NCBI GenBank assembly: GCA_945860705.1
Contig: CAMART010000008.1
Location: 57,036-121,035, forward strand
Direction of reading: 5' to 3'
From: Chitinophaga pinensis
GTDB lineage: Bacteria > Bacteroidota > Bacteroidia > Chitinophagales > CAMDFR01
Length of the DNA: 64,000 nucleotides
In this document: positions 38,628 to 47,139 of the stretch, piece after piece
How the letters are laid out: every line of letters begins with the position of its first letter
How positions within the stretch are numbered: the first letter of the stretch is position 1
Notes under the pieces: model-generated
Seen by the model: the letters and a program-made list of their open reading frames with translations, nothing else
Told to the model about the DNA's origin: nothing
Database searches by the model: none
Program-made: the position numbers and the translations under genes

Positions 38628-39959
38628 TTATATCCTATTACTCACCAATTCTACTTTATAAGCTCTTCCTTTTATTTTTTCTTGTTTCATTTTTGGAAGA
38701 TAGTTTTTGATAGTCGCTTTTTTTATAGCAACAAATGACATAAAATCCAGCAACTCTATCATACCTATTTCATCTTTGTGTATACCTACTGCTTTGGTCA
38801 AATAGCCAAGTATATCTCCTTTGCTCAACTTGTCTTTTTTGCCTCCACTGATATAGAGTGTAGACCATACTGATGGTGGAGGAGTATCTTTGTTCGCTTG
38901 TATTATATACTCTTCGGGTACATCATCTATATATCTAGGAAGCTCTTCGTCTTTTGATAAGATGATATAAGCATCTCCACTTGCATGCATACGTGCAGTA
39001 CGTCCATTTCTATGTATAAATTCTTCGCTCTTGGTAGGTAAGTGATAATGGATAATATTTTTAACAGATGAAATATCTAGCCCTCGTGCTGCTAAATCGG
39101 ATGCTATAAGAAAATGAACACTACCATTTCTAAACTGTATCAAAGTCTTTTCTCTATCTATCTGATCCATCCCTCCATGAAAAAAGGCATTGTCTATACC
39201 ACGCTCACTGAGCATTTTGCTAGTACGTTCTACAGCCTCTCTATGATTGCAAAAAACTATAGTAGGATTTGCACCAAGATTGCAAAGCAATGCATCTAGA
39301 CAAGCTATTTTATCCTTGGCTTCTGAGTGTACTTGATAAATTTTCAAACGAGCATCATCTTCTACTTTATCAATAAAATCAAGCATTACAGGATGCACTA
39401 AATTTATAAAGTCTGGAATCTCTATTTTAGAAGTAGCCGATACAAGTATTTTATTTTGAAGTGCTGGTAAGTAATTCATAATATAGTTCATCTGTTCATG
39501 AAAACCTAAGGCAAGTGATTTGTCAAACTCATCATAAACAATAATGCTAGTTGCTGATACATCAATTGTTTTTCGATGCAAATGGTCCGCTATTCTACCC
39601 GGAGTACCAATCAATAAAGTAGGAGGCACACTCAGATTTTGTTTTTCTACAGCTAGACTATGACCACCATAACAACTATTCACTTTAAAACCGGTACTCA
39701 TTTTTTTCCAAACTTGTTCTATCTGAATCACAAGCTCTCTCGATGGACAAAGTATCAAACATTGTATGCCTTGTTTATTTTTATCTATAAGTTGTAATAC
39801 AGAAAATAAAAATGCAATAGTCTTACCAGAGCCAGTAGGAGCTAGTAGTAATGTTTCTGGTTCTTTGGGCATCATCATCAATGCCTCTTCTTGCATAGGG
39901 TTGAGCTTTTCTATTCCAAGTTGTTGAAGCAGTTGAGGGAGTTGTTCTTTTATATGCAT
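38628..39959 (-). CDS. DEAD-box RNA helicase (DbpA-like) with DEFD motif
   Basis: A 443-residue ATP-dependent RNA helicase. Motif I is APTGSGKT, motif Ia CPSRELVIQ, motif II VYDEFDKS (DEFD instead of DEAD), motif III SATS, and motif VI HRNGRTARM. The C-terminal 75 residues (KLSKGDILGYLTKAVGIHKDEIGMIELLDF…) resemble the RNA-binding domain of DbpA, which binds 23S rRNA hairpin 92, so a ribosome-assembly role is likely. The ATG lies 4 nt after a perfect TATCTTTG element, suggesting a leaderless message. It lies downstream of the men genes with 31 nt between them. Confidence 0.92.
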   Translation of the reverse strand: MHIKEQLPQLLQQLGIEKLNPMQEEALMMMPKEPETLLLAPTGSGKTIAFLFSVLQLIDKNKQGIQCLILCPSRELVIQIEQVWKKMSTGFKVNSCYGGHSLAVEKQNLSVPPTLLIGTPGRIADHLHRKTIDVSATSIIVYDEFDKSLALGFHEQMNYIMNYLPALQNKILVSATSKIEIPDFINLVHPVMLDFIDKVEDDARLKIYQVHSEAKDKIACLDALLCNLGANPTIVFCNHREAVERTSKMLSERGIDNAFFHGGMDQIDREKTLIQFRNGSVHFLIASDLAARGLDISSVKNIIHYHLPTKSEEFIHRNGRTARMHASGDAYIILSKDEELPRYIDDVPEEYIIQANKDTPPPSVWSTLYISGGKKDKLSKGDILGYLTKAVGIHKDEIGMIELLDFMSFVAIKKATIKNYLPKMKQEKIKGRAYKVELVSNRI

Positions 39960-39963
39960 GTAT

Positions 39964-39971
39964 CAAAGATA
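39964..39971 (-). promoter_or_regulatory. -7 element directly before the helicase start
   Basis: On the minus strand TATCTTTG is followed by ATAC and the ATG. By the usual -7 geometry transcription would begin at the A of the start codon. No good -33 box is visible. Confidence 0.55.
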
Positions 39972-39990
39972 CGATAATGTATAGTAATAA

Positions 39991-41052
39991 TTAGTTATGA
40001 AGCAAAGCCAGTGTTTCCTTTCTTTTTATTTTATTGGTTTCGGTATAAATAAAAGTATTTAATACAAAAATATCTTTTGGTACTTCGTATTTTGCTACTT
40101 TATTTTTTATCATTGTCAATAGATTTTCTTTATTGATTTCGCTGGTACTTTCTATTATCAAAATGATTTTATTTCCTAATTTTTCATCTGGTATACTCGA
40201 TATAAAAAACGGAAAATGGATATAGGATGCTAATTTAGCTTCTACTTGTTCTGGATTTATTTTTACTCCACCAGTATTGATTATATTATCTATTCTGCCT
40301 TTCCATAAAAATTGATTTGGATAAATAATATCTACTATATCATTTGTGGTCAATTGTTTCACACCTATATCAGGCGCATCAATTACCAAGCATTCTTTAT
40401 CATTTTTAGAAATAGAAGTATTGGGTAAAATTGTATATGCTTTTTCTGCTTTACTAATATTTAAAAGTGCAATATGACTGATAGTCTCTGTCATACCAAA
40501 GGTTTGATAATACTGAGTACTGTGGTTTAGTAATTTTGATATTATTTTTTCGTATACAGCACCACCACCTATAATTAAATTTTTGATATTTTCATTTCCT
40601 TCTTTGCTTAGTTCTAGCAATGTAATTATTTGTAAAGGAACACATGCACAAAAATCAATATCGTCTTTTATTTGACAAAGAGCATCCATTTTAGGTTCGC
40701 TATATGAAAGACGCATCTCTCCTACTAGTGCACGTACTATCATCATTTTTGCACCTATGTATTTTGCATGCATACAAAGATGAATGCTATTATTTTTTTG
40801 CAACTGAAAAAAACTATTCGTCTTATTTGCACTTGCTATTGCATATTTTTTATCTATAGTTATTACTTTTGCACTACCTGTACTTCCACTAGTTTTATTA
40901 TTAAAAGAATCTTTTGTGTCATCTATAAACAGCTGAATAAACAACCAAATCTCTCGTTCCCATTCTGGTACATCTTTCTTACTCAAAATAAATACGCAAT
41001 AATCTATTAATTGCGGTAAAGTATATTTGTTATGTTGAATTTGATACTGCAT
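39991..41052 (-). CDS. menE: o-Succinylbenzoate-CoA ligase (MenE)
   Basis: A 353-residue, shortened AMP-forming acyl-CoA ligase. The AMP-binding loop is NNKTSGSTGSAKVITI; further blocks are QTFGMTETISHIAL and the hinge/C-terminal region FLWKGRIDNIINTGGVKINP and the final IFVLNTFIYTETNKIKRKE with the catalytic Lys. MenE activates o-succinylbenzoate with CoA in menaquinone synthesis. Many Bacteroidota MenE proteins are of this short type. It starts 1 nt after the menC stop, and the order menA-menC-menE supports the assignment over other acyl-CoA ligases. Confidence 0.92.
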   Translation of the reverse strand: MQYQIQHNKYTLPQLIDYCVFILSKKDVPEWEREIWLFIQLFIDDTKDSFNNKTSGSTGSAKVITIDKKYAIASANKTNSFFQLQKNNSIHLCMHAKYIGAKMMIVRALVGEMRLSYSEPKMDALCQIKDDIDFCACVPLQIITLLELSKEGNENIKNLIIGGGAVYEKIISKLLNHSTQYYQTFGMTETISHIALLNISKAEKAYTILPNTSISKNDKECLVIDAPDIGVKQLTTNDIVDIIYPNQFLWKGRIDNIINTGGVKINPEQVEAKLASYIHFPFFISSIPDEKLGNKIILIIESTSEINKENLLTMIKNKVAKYEVPKDIFVLNTFIYTETNKIKRKETLALLHN

Positions 41053-41053
41053 G

Positions 41054-42109
41054 TTAAATTATCGAACTATCTATAGATTTAGTAATATCAAAAAACAAAT
41101 GTCCGTTTTCTAAATACAAAGGCGAATTGATATTATTGGTATAAAGTTGACCAGTTCCTAGTCCATGGGTAATATCTTTTGCATCTTCAATAGATGAGGT
41201 CCATTGTGCTATGGCATTCAATCCTATATTGCTTTCGAGTGCAGATGTAATCCAATAAGGAATATTATTTTTTCGTGCTATGTTTATCCATTCTTCACTG
41301 CCAGCTATTCCACCATGAAGTGTAGGTTTTAGAATAATATATTGTGGTTGTATTTTTTCAATTAACTTTTTCTTTAATTCATTACTAACTATTGCTATCA
41401 ATTCTTCATCGAGTGCAATAGGAATAGCGGTATCACAGCAGAGTGTAGCCATCTCATCGTGTTGCCCTTGTTTTATAGGTTGCTCTATAGAATGAATATC
41501 ATATTCGCTCAGTTGTTTTATCTTTTCTTTCGCATCGTTTGTAGCAAATGCTCCATTTGCATCTAGTCTTAAAATCAACTGTTCATTTTTATATTCTGTT
41601 CGTATCCATTTTAGAATATTCAATTCATCTTCAAAATTGTTTGCACCTATTTTTAGTTTTACAACAGAATATCCTTGTTCTATTTTTTCATTGATTTGTT
41701 TCTTCATGGCATCAATAGTGCCTATCCATATCAATCCATTGATGGGAATTGATTGTAGACCTTTACTAAAATCTGTATCATACAATATACTATTTGAGTT
41801 ACTTTTCAGTTGTAATAAAGCACTTTCTAAAGCAAAAGCTATACTTGGATATTTCAATCGAATAGTGGCGATTTGTGTTATGAACTCATTGATGTTTTCA
41901 CAAATATGTTTTAGAAAAAACTCAAAGGAGCTATGTGCATCTATACTCAAACCATCTAATGGTGCAGCTTCACCTATAGCTGTGAAATCTGGATTTACTG
42001 TATCCACTAATTTTATAAAATAAGAAACCTTATGTGTCAATACACTGCGAGACGTAGCACTAGGTACTTTAAAATTTAATACGTATTTTGTATAAATAGC
42101 CTGAAGCAT
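41054..42109 (-). CDS. menC: o-Succinylbenzoate synthase (MenC)
   Basis: A 351-residue enolase-superfamily enzyme that dehydrates SHCHC to o-succinylbenzoate. The catalytic Lys pair is in SVVKLKIG, the metal ligands in LRLDANGAF, SIEQP and IALDEE, and the second Lys in YIILKPTLHGG. I chose the start at 42109 (MLQAIYTKYVLNF): the in-frame ATG at 42151 would overlap menA, and the family N-terminus begins here. Dipeptide epimerases are a close alternative, but the position between menA and menE decides for MenC. Confidence 0.92.
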   Translation of the reverse strand: MLQAIYTKYVLNFKVPSATSRSVLTHKVSYFIKLVDTVNPDFTAIGEAAPLDGLSIDAHSSFEFFLKHICENINEFITQIATIRLKYPSIAFALESALLQLKSNSNSILYDTDFSKGLQSIPINGLIWIGTIDAMKKQINEKIEQGYSVVKLKIGANNFEDELNILKWIRTEYKNEQLILRLDANGAFATNDAKEKIKQLSEYDIHSIEQPIKQGQHDEMATLCCDTAIPIALDEELIAIVSNELKKKLIEKIQPQYIILKPTLHGGIAGSEEWINIARKNNIPYWITSALESNIGLNAIAQWTSSIEDAKDITHGLGTGQLYTNNINSPLYLENGHLFFDITKSIDSSII

Positions 42110-42110
42110 A

Positions 42111-43022
42111 TTACATATATCTTGACATAAAAAATAAAATAGATAATACAAAAGTACTCATAGCCAACATAGGAAGCATTGGGTTGAAATCTTTATGTAC
42201 ATTGGTTTTCAGTACTTTAACACAATGAAATAAAAATAGAGGAAAGGCTAACAAATAAACCCATGAGGTGATCATTGGTCTCTCTACTAAAAGTGTAAAA
42301 GCAACTAATGAAAGTAATGAAAATAACACGAGAATCACCTGATATATTTTAGCATTTTGCAATCCTAATTTTATAGCTAATGTTATTTTATTGGATGCTG
42401 TATCATTTTCTATGTCACGCATATTATTGAGATTGAGCACTCCTGCAGAAAGCCCACCTATTGTAAATGCAGGTAATAAAAATAGTATTCTAAAACCTTT
42501 GATATATAAAAAACTCACTCCTACTACGCCTACTATACCAAAGAATAGAAACACAAACAAATCTCCCAAAGCATTATATCCATAAGGATTTTTGCCTACG
42601 GTATATTTTATTGCTGCAATTATTGCTCCCACACCAATAACAATAAATAATAAAGTATATATCATATACTGCCAACCAAAAGCAACAAATAATAAAGCTA
42701 ATCCAGAGATAAACGATAAAATAGATGCGATGATAACTCCAGTCTTCATAGCTTCAAGAGATATATCACCGCTTTGCACGGCACGAAGTGGACCTATTCT
42801 TTTTTCGTTGTCCGTTCCTTTTTTACTATCTCCATAATCGTTTGCAAGATTGGAAAGAACTTGAAGGCAAATAGTAGTAATACATGCGAGAATAAATATA
42901 TTGATATTGAAATAGTGATGATTGGCAAAAGTGAGTGCAGAACCTGTGATAATACAGGAAAGTGCTAAAGGTAAAGTGCGCAATCTCATGGCGCTTATCC
43001 AAGTTTTTATATTTTTTAACAT
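42111..43022 (-). CDS. menA: 1,4-Dihydroxy-2-naphthoate polyprenyltransferase (MenA)
   Basis: A 303-residue UbiA-superfamily prenyltransferase with about nine membrane helices. The first Asp-rich motif is LSNLANDYGDSKKGTDNEKRIGPLRA and the second NLNNMRDIENDTASNKITLA. MenA attaches the polyprenyl tail to dihydroxynaphthoate in the cytoplasmic membrane. It is the first gene of the menA-menC-menE set; its stop lies 1 nt before the menC start. Menaquinone is the standard respiratory quinone in this phylum. Confidence 0.95.
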   Translation of the reverse strand: MLKNIKTWISAMRLRTLPLALSCIITGSALTFANHHYFNINIFILACITTICLQVLSNLANDYGDSKKGTDNEKRIGPLRAVQSGDISLEAMKTGVIIASILSFISGLALLFVAFGWQYMIYTLLFIVIGVGAIIAAIKYTVGKNPYGYNALGDLFVFLFFGIVGVVGVSFLYIKGFRILFLLPAFTIGGLSAGVLNLNNMRDIENDTASNKITLAIKLGLQNAKIYQVILVLFSLLSLVAFTLLVERPMITSWVYLLAFPLFLFHCVKVLKTNVHKDFNPMLPMLAMSTFVLSILFFMSRYM

Positions 43023-43085
43023 AACTAAATATTCTAATATGTAGCTCTATATCAATAGTTTACAAATAAAATGAAAAAATATTCA

Positions 43086-43093
43086 TATCTTTG
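43086..43093 (+). promoter_or_regulatory. -7 promoter element of the lipoprotein gene
   Basis: TATCTTTG matches the Bacteroidota -7 consensus. It would give a leader of about 72 nt before the ATG at 43170. No clear -33 box. Confidence 0.5.
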
Positions 43094-43169
43094 CAGTGCA
43101 AATGTAATCATAAAAGGCAACTAGATGAACATGTATTACGTCATATAGGTAATTAGATACAAAAAGAAA

Positions 43170-43556
43170 ATGAAGAAGTTATTTTGGGGGGTGGGAATAT
43201 ATATAATATTAGTACTTTCGGCATGTACGCCAAATTATACAGTAGATTTAAAAGTAAGAAATAATACTGCAGAGGTTTTGACTATAGAATATTTATCAAA
43301 AAAAGATAATAAGAAATTAAGTAAAACTTTGAAACCTGGCGAGCAGTTTGCAATTGCTAAATTTGATAAAGAAGGTAAAGATCTTGGATGGAATGAAGCA
43401 TGGAAATACAAAATCATCTCTGCAAAAACTGCTACTGATATTTATAGCTGGAAAGATTATAATATACCAGGTGCTTGGGATTTAGAAAACTCTAGATACA
43501 AAACTAAAGGTGTATTGATATTAGAGTCTACGGACTTCTTGGCTGATATTAAATAA
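43170..43556 (+). CDS. Small hypothetical lipoprotein
   Basis: A 128-residue predicted lipoprotein. The signal ends in the lipobox VLSAC, so Cys19 or nearby would carry the lipid. The mature part is a small beta-rich domain (TVDLKVRNNTAEVLTIEYLSKKDNKK, then KTLKPGEQFAIAKFDKEGKDLGW). No known family comes to mind. It converges on tspO with 5 nt between stop codons. Confidence 0.75.
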   Translation: MKKLFWGVGIYIILVLSACTPNYTVDLKVRNNTAEVLTIEYLSKKDNKKLSKTLKPGEQFAIAKFDKEGKDLGWNEAWKYKIISAKTATDIYSWKDYNIPGAWDLENSRYKTKGVLILESTDFLADIK

Positions 43557-43561
43557 TTCTA

Positions 43562-44035
43562 TTAATTTTTTATCAATACATAAGCATTTAAGCTAGTAGC
43601 AATTGTAAGCCATATTGCATAGGGTAGCATAAGAAGAGCCATATACCATGGAGTATTTTTAAACCCATAATATGTAAAATAATACACTAAAAAAGTTAGT
43701 GAAATTATCACTACTAATCCGAGACTTGATTGATGATATTTGAAAAATATAGGATTCCAAATTACATTTAATATCCATTGAATACTGAATAAGAATAGTA
43801 TAATCTTGAAATTATCCGCTTTATATTCTGGTAATATCTTTGCCATAAAAAAGGAAAAAGTAATCATAATAAATGTCCAAGCTGCACCAAATACCCAACC
43901 TGGTGGTGTCCATGGAGCTTTATTAAGTGAAAGATACCAATCTGCGTTCACCGCTTTAGCTGTAAATAATCCGCCTATTGCTAATGCAGCAAAATTGATA
44001 ATAAGAAATAGTATTAATTTGATAGTATAGTTCAT
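43562..44035 (-). CDS. tspO: TspO/MBR family protein
   Basis: A 157-residue membrane protein with five transmembrane helices. The family block is LNKAPWTPPGWVFGAAWTFI, followed by WILNVIWNPIFFKYHQSSLG and the final helix MLPYAIWLTIATSLNAYV. TspO proteins bind porphyrins and steroids and affect stress and tetrapyrrole handling. It starts 3 nt after the pafA-like stop, so the two form a unit. Confidence 0.92.
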   Translation of the reverse strand: MNYTIKLILFLIINFAALAIGGLFTAKAVNADWYLSLNKAPWTPPGWVFGAAWTFIMITFSFFMAKILPEYKADNFKIILFLFSIQWILNVIWNPIFFKYHQSSLGLVVIISLTFLVYYFTYYGFKNTPWYMALLMLPYAIWLTIATSLNAYVLIKN

Positions 44036-44038
44036 TTG

Positions 44039-45682
44039 TTATTTTTTTAATAAACCTAATATTGGTTTGCCTATACATCCGTTTGGTTCTTGTATTTGTA
44101 TCATGCTAGCAATAGTAGGCGCAATATCTGTCATGTAAATAGTATTATAATCTTTACCCGGTTTTACATTCCATCCATACCATACCAATGGGATATGTGT
44201 ATCATACTTAAAGGAAGTGCCGTGTGTAGTACCTTTTGTAAAATCTTCCATCCATGCTGGATTTAATATAATGTATAAATCTCCACTTCGTTGTGCATTG
44301 TAACCATTTTGTATCAATGTTTTTAGTTCAGCTATGATAGATGCATTATTTATATTTGATAAATCTACCACATCCATTACTCCTGGAATAGATTTTATAA
44401 AATTTGATAATTTATACTTGATATTATCTAGTTTTTCTTTGTCATTTTTTATTGCAGTATGGTTAAGATAAATCTGTTGGTTGGCAATACCAAAAAGTAG
44501 AGTCGAATCTTTAAACTCTCTCAATACAAAATCACTCACTTTTCTGTTCATTGAATCTAACATTAAATTTCCTGCGGGTATTTTATTTGTTTGAAGAAAA
44601 GTAGCATTGTGTGCTGCTCCATGATCTGCTGATAGGAATAATAAATAGTTGCCTATGCCCACTGTCAAGTCTAGATAATTTATAAATGATGCAATCTCTC
44701 TATCCAATTGTAAATAGGTATCTTCTATTTCAACAGAGTTGGTTCCAAATTGATGACCAATATAATCGGTAGATGATAGACTTACTGTAAGAAAATCGGT
44801 GATATTATCTTTGCCAAGCTCCTCGCCTCTTATTGCATTTTTAGCAAAATCTAAAGTCATTTTATTTCCATAAGGTAAGGCTTTAAGTATATCTGGACTT
44901 GCATCTAGTAAAGTTTTTATATTATGAACAAAAACAGGTTTATCTTCATTTTTATAAGGACTTTCCCAAACTACATTATCTTCAGTACTTTCATGATATT
45001 TTTCTAATTCAAAAATAGTTTTCCAAGTATCATTCATTTTTCCATTTTTAGCTAAACTATCATTACTAGCTTTTACCCAAGATGGTAATTCTTTTCTATA
45101 ATACGAAGAAGTAATCCATCTTCCACTCGTACCACTATACCAATAAGCTCCATCTGCACTATGACCTGCTGGCAATATGGCGCCTCTATCTTTGATAGCT
45201 ATCCCAATAGTTTTAGATTTGAAATTGGTAGCTAATTTTAATTCATCGCATATAGAAGTGGTGAGCATATTGACAGGTGACATTTTGCCAGCTACAGATG
45301 AATCACCCACTGAAGTGTATCGTGCATCATCTGTACAATATATTGATTTTTCTATATTTTTATTATACCAGTTATTGGCTATGATACCATTGATAGCAGG
45401 CACGGTGCCTGTATATATACAAGTATGACCTGGTGCTGTATAAGTAGGAACATAAGGTATCTGAGTATTTTCGCAAGAGTAGCCTTGAGCTAATAATTTT
45501 TTGAATCCGTTAGCTGTGTATTTAGATTCATATCTATACAAATAATCCCAACGCATTTGGTCCACTACAAGACCTATTATTAATTTTGGTTTGGTGGGAA
45601 TAGTAGTATTATTTGTAGTCTGAGCAACTAACTTACAAGAAATAGCAACAAGAATAAATGTATATAATAATATTTTTTTCAT
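44039..45682 (-). CDS. pafA: PafA-like alkaline phosphatase
   Basis: A 547-residue secreted phosphatase of the alkaline-phosphatase/NPP superfamily. Signal peptide MKKILLYTFILVAISCKLVA. The first zinc ligand Asp41 lies in GLVVDQMRWDYLYRY; the nucleophile is a Thr (about Thr82) in PTYTAPGHTCIYTGTVP, as in PafA rather than the Ser of E. coli PhoA. Later metal ligands are in SSTDYIGHQFG, LSADHGAAHN and GTTHGTSFKYDTHIPLVW. It frees phosphate from monoesters in the periplasm. The start at 45682 is chosen because the TTG 6 nt upstream belongs to a -7 box; this box 3 nt before the ATG implies a leaderless message. Confidence 0.9.
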   Translation of the reverse strand: MKKILLYTFILVAISCKLVAQTTNNTTIPTKPKLIIGLVVDQMRWDYLYRYESKYTANGFKKLLAQGYSCENTQIPYVPTYTAPGHTCIYTGTVPAINGIIANNWYNKNIEKSIYCTDDARYTSVGDSSVAGKMSPVNMLTTSICDELKLATNFKSKTIGIAIKDRGAILPAGHSADGAYWYSGTSGRWITSSYYRKELPSWVKASNDSLAKNGKMNDTWKTIFELEKYHESTEDNVVWESPYKNEDKPVFVHNIKTLLDASPDILKALPYGNKMTLDFAKNAIRGEELGKDNITDFLTVSLSSTDYIGHQFGTNSVEIEDTYLQLDREIASFINYLDLTVGIGNYLLFLSADHGAAHNATFLQTNKIPAGNLMLDSMNRKVSDFVLREFKDSTLLFGIANQQIYLNHTAIKNDKEKLDNIKYKLSNFIKSIPGVMDVVDLSNINNASIIAELKTLIQNGYNAQRSGDLYIILNPAWMEDFTKGTTHGTSFKYDTHIPLVWYGWNVKPGKDYNTIYMTDIAPTIASMIQIQEPNGCIGKPILGLLKK

Positions 45683-45685
45683 ACA

Positions 45686-45743
45686 CAAATTTAAACATAA
45701 TTCGATTGTAGTAGTTTAATTAAACATTAAGTTTATACATTTG
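45686..45743. promoter_or_regulatory. Back-to-back -7 elements between pafA and a small membrane protein gene
   Basis: Minus strand: TAAATTTG (45693-45686), then TGT and the pafA ATG. Plus strand: TACATTTG (45736-45743), then CGG and the ATG at 45747. Both elements lie 3 nt before the start codon within one 64-bp intergenic region. Confidence 0.6.
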
Positions 45744-45746
45744 CGG

Positions 45747-45980
45747 ATGATTTCAGAAAAATATAGAAAAGGACTCAGATATATCGGATGGTTTGTCATC
45801 TCTTTATTCTTAGTTGTATATCTTACATATCTCATCAAACCATCTATACTTGCTGATTTAGGTATAGATATGAAATCATTTGCTAAAAATACCTTTATAT
45901 TCTTTATCGTAAAAGGATGCATCACTACCTCTATCATCATCTATGGTGCTTGGAAAGTAAGAAAGAAGATGAAAAAGTAG
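45747..45980 (+). CDS. Small two-helix membrane protein
   Basis: A 77-residue protein with two hydrophobic helices (GWFVISLFLVVYLTYLI and TFIFFIVKGCITTSIIIYGAW) and a basic C-terminus (KVRKKMKK). I recognise no family. The ATG at 45747 is preferred; a TTG 6 nt upstream is part of the -7 promoter box TACATTTG. It is divergent from pafA and converges on the glycosyltransferase gene with 2 nt between stops. Confidence 0.7.
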   Translation: MISEKYRKGLRYIGWFVISLFLVVYLTYLIKPSILADLGIDMKSFAKNTFIFFIVKGCITTSIIIYGAWKVRKKMKK

Positions 45981-45982
45981 GA

Positions 45983-47077
45983 TTATAAACTCTTATATAT
46001 CTCTATCAATTTTTTCTCTTCAATACCCCAATTATATTTTTTGATTATTGCTTTTTTACCATTGGCTCCATGTTGTTTGGCTATAGTAGGATTTTTGATA
46101 TAAAAATCTATAGCTTCTGAAATAGCTTTTGGACTTAATGGATCAATAGTTGTACCACATTGTACTTCATCTATTATATTTTTCCATAGAGGGAAATTAC
46201 TAGCAATAACTGGAATTCCAGTTGCCATATATTCAAACATTTTTACTGGTAATGAATCTATATAGTTGATAATTGGATGAAGTGTTACCAGTCCTGCCAT
46301 TGATTTTTTTAGGAGTTCGTTTATACCATTTCTATCCAAAAAACCTACAAAATCTACTTTATTCCAATTAACATTATTCTTAATAGTTTCTTCCAAAATA
46401 GTATTAGAAAATTTTCCTGCGAGCAATAATTTTGCGTCAATAAAACTAAGTGCATTTACAATTTCTTCAATACCTCTTACTTTTTCTATACCACCTATAT
46501 AGCAAACATTTTTCGAATCAAATGAAGCTTCAATATTCATATCAAATTCCTCTATTTTAGGATAGTTATTGATATCTTTTGTATGTTTATTTATCCTCAA
46601 AAATCTATCTCTAATAAAAGGAGTTGCTGTAATGAGATAATCTAATTTAGAAGCAACTCTATTTTCAAACTTCTCAAAAAATAATGAAATTATTTTTCTA
46701 AAAATAGAAGGTATCCAATATTTGGCTAGGATTTGACGAGGTACATCTTCATGCACATCATAGATAACTTTTTTACCTTTTCGTTTGAGATCTAATGCAA
46801 CTCTCAAAAACTCTGGGTCATGAAAATGGTATATATCTGCATTGACTTCTAGAGCGTATTTTAGAGCTATTTTGGGGGCATTGAGTATTCTATCAATTCT
46901 TCCTTTGAATGGATGATTTACGCCAAGTATTTTCACACCATCACATATATCACTATCTGAATTGAGAACCAGCAAAGTAACGTCAAAACCTGCATTAGCA
47001 AGACTTACGCATTCTTTATGAAATATACGTACATCTTTAGAAGGATGAACAGTGGTAACATGACATATTTTTTTCAT
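45983..47077 (-). CDS. Glycosyltransferase family 4 protein
   Basis: A 364-residue GT-B glycosyltransferase. The N-terminal Rossmann domain begins MKKICHVTTVHPSKDVRIFHKECVSLANAGFDV, and YHFHDPEFLRVAL and YDVHEDVPRQILA follow. The donor-binding half has VCYIGGIEKVRGIEEIV, LLLAGKFS, and VKMFEYMATGIPVIASNFP, with the conserved Glu of the E-x7-E motif. It acts in the cytoplasm on an unknown acceptor, probably surface polysaccharide. It is isolated from other sugar genes. A terminator lies just upstream, so it needs its own promoter or read-through. Confidence 0.9.
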   Translation of the reverse strand: MKKICHVTTVHPSKDVRIFHKECVSLANAGFDVTLLVLNSDSDICDGVKILGVNHPFKGRIDRILNAPKIALKYALEVNADIYHFHDPEFLRVALDLKRKGKKVIYDVHEDVPRQILAKYWIPSIFRKIISLFFEKFENRVASKLDYLITATPFIRDRFLRINKHTKDINNYPKIEEFDMNIEASFDSKNVCYIGGIEKVRGIEEIVNALSFIDAKLLLAGKFSNTILEETIKNNVNWNKVDFVGFLDRNGINELLKKSMAGLVTLHPIINYIDSLPVKMFEYMATGIPVIASNFPLWKNIIDEVQCGTTIDPLSPKAISEAIDFYIKNPTIAKQHGANGKKAIIKKYNWGIEEKKLIEIYKSL

Positions 47078-47092
47078 TCAATTTTTTTCAAA

Positions 47093-47122
47093 AAAAAACG
47101 CTTCATACTTGAAGCGTTTTTT
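47093..47122 (-). terminator. Terminator after the OmpA-family gene
   Basis: Thirteen-bp perfect stem (47093-47105 with 47110-47122; core CGCTTCA/TGAAGCG) and a 4-nt loop, bounded by A and T runs. It lies 18 nt past the stop of the OmpA-family gene. Confidence 0.9.
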
Positions 47123-47139
47123 ATATATTATTTATTTGA

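Noticed and set aside
38628..39959. DEFD instead of DEAD in the helicase as a sign of inactivation
   Set aside because: The Asp-Glu pair that binds Mg-ATP is kept, the other motifs are intact, and DEFD forms are, as I recall, common in Bacteroidota.
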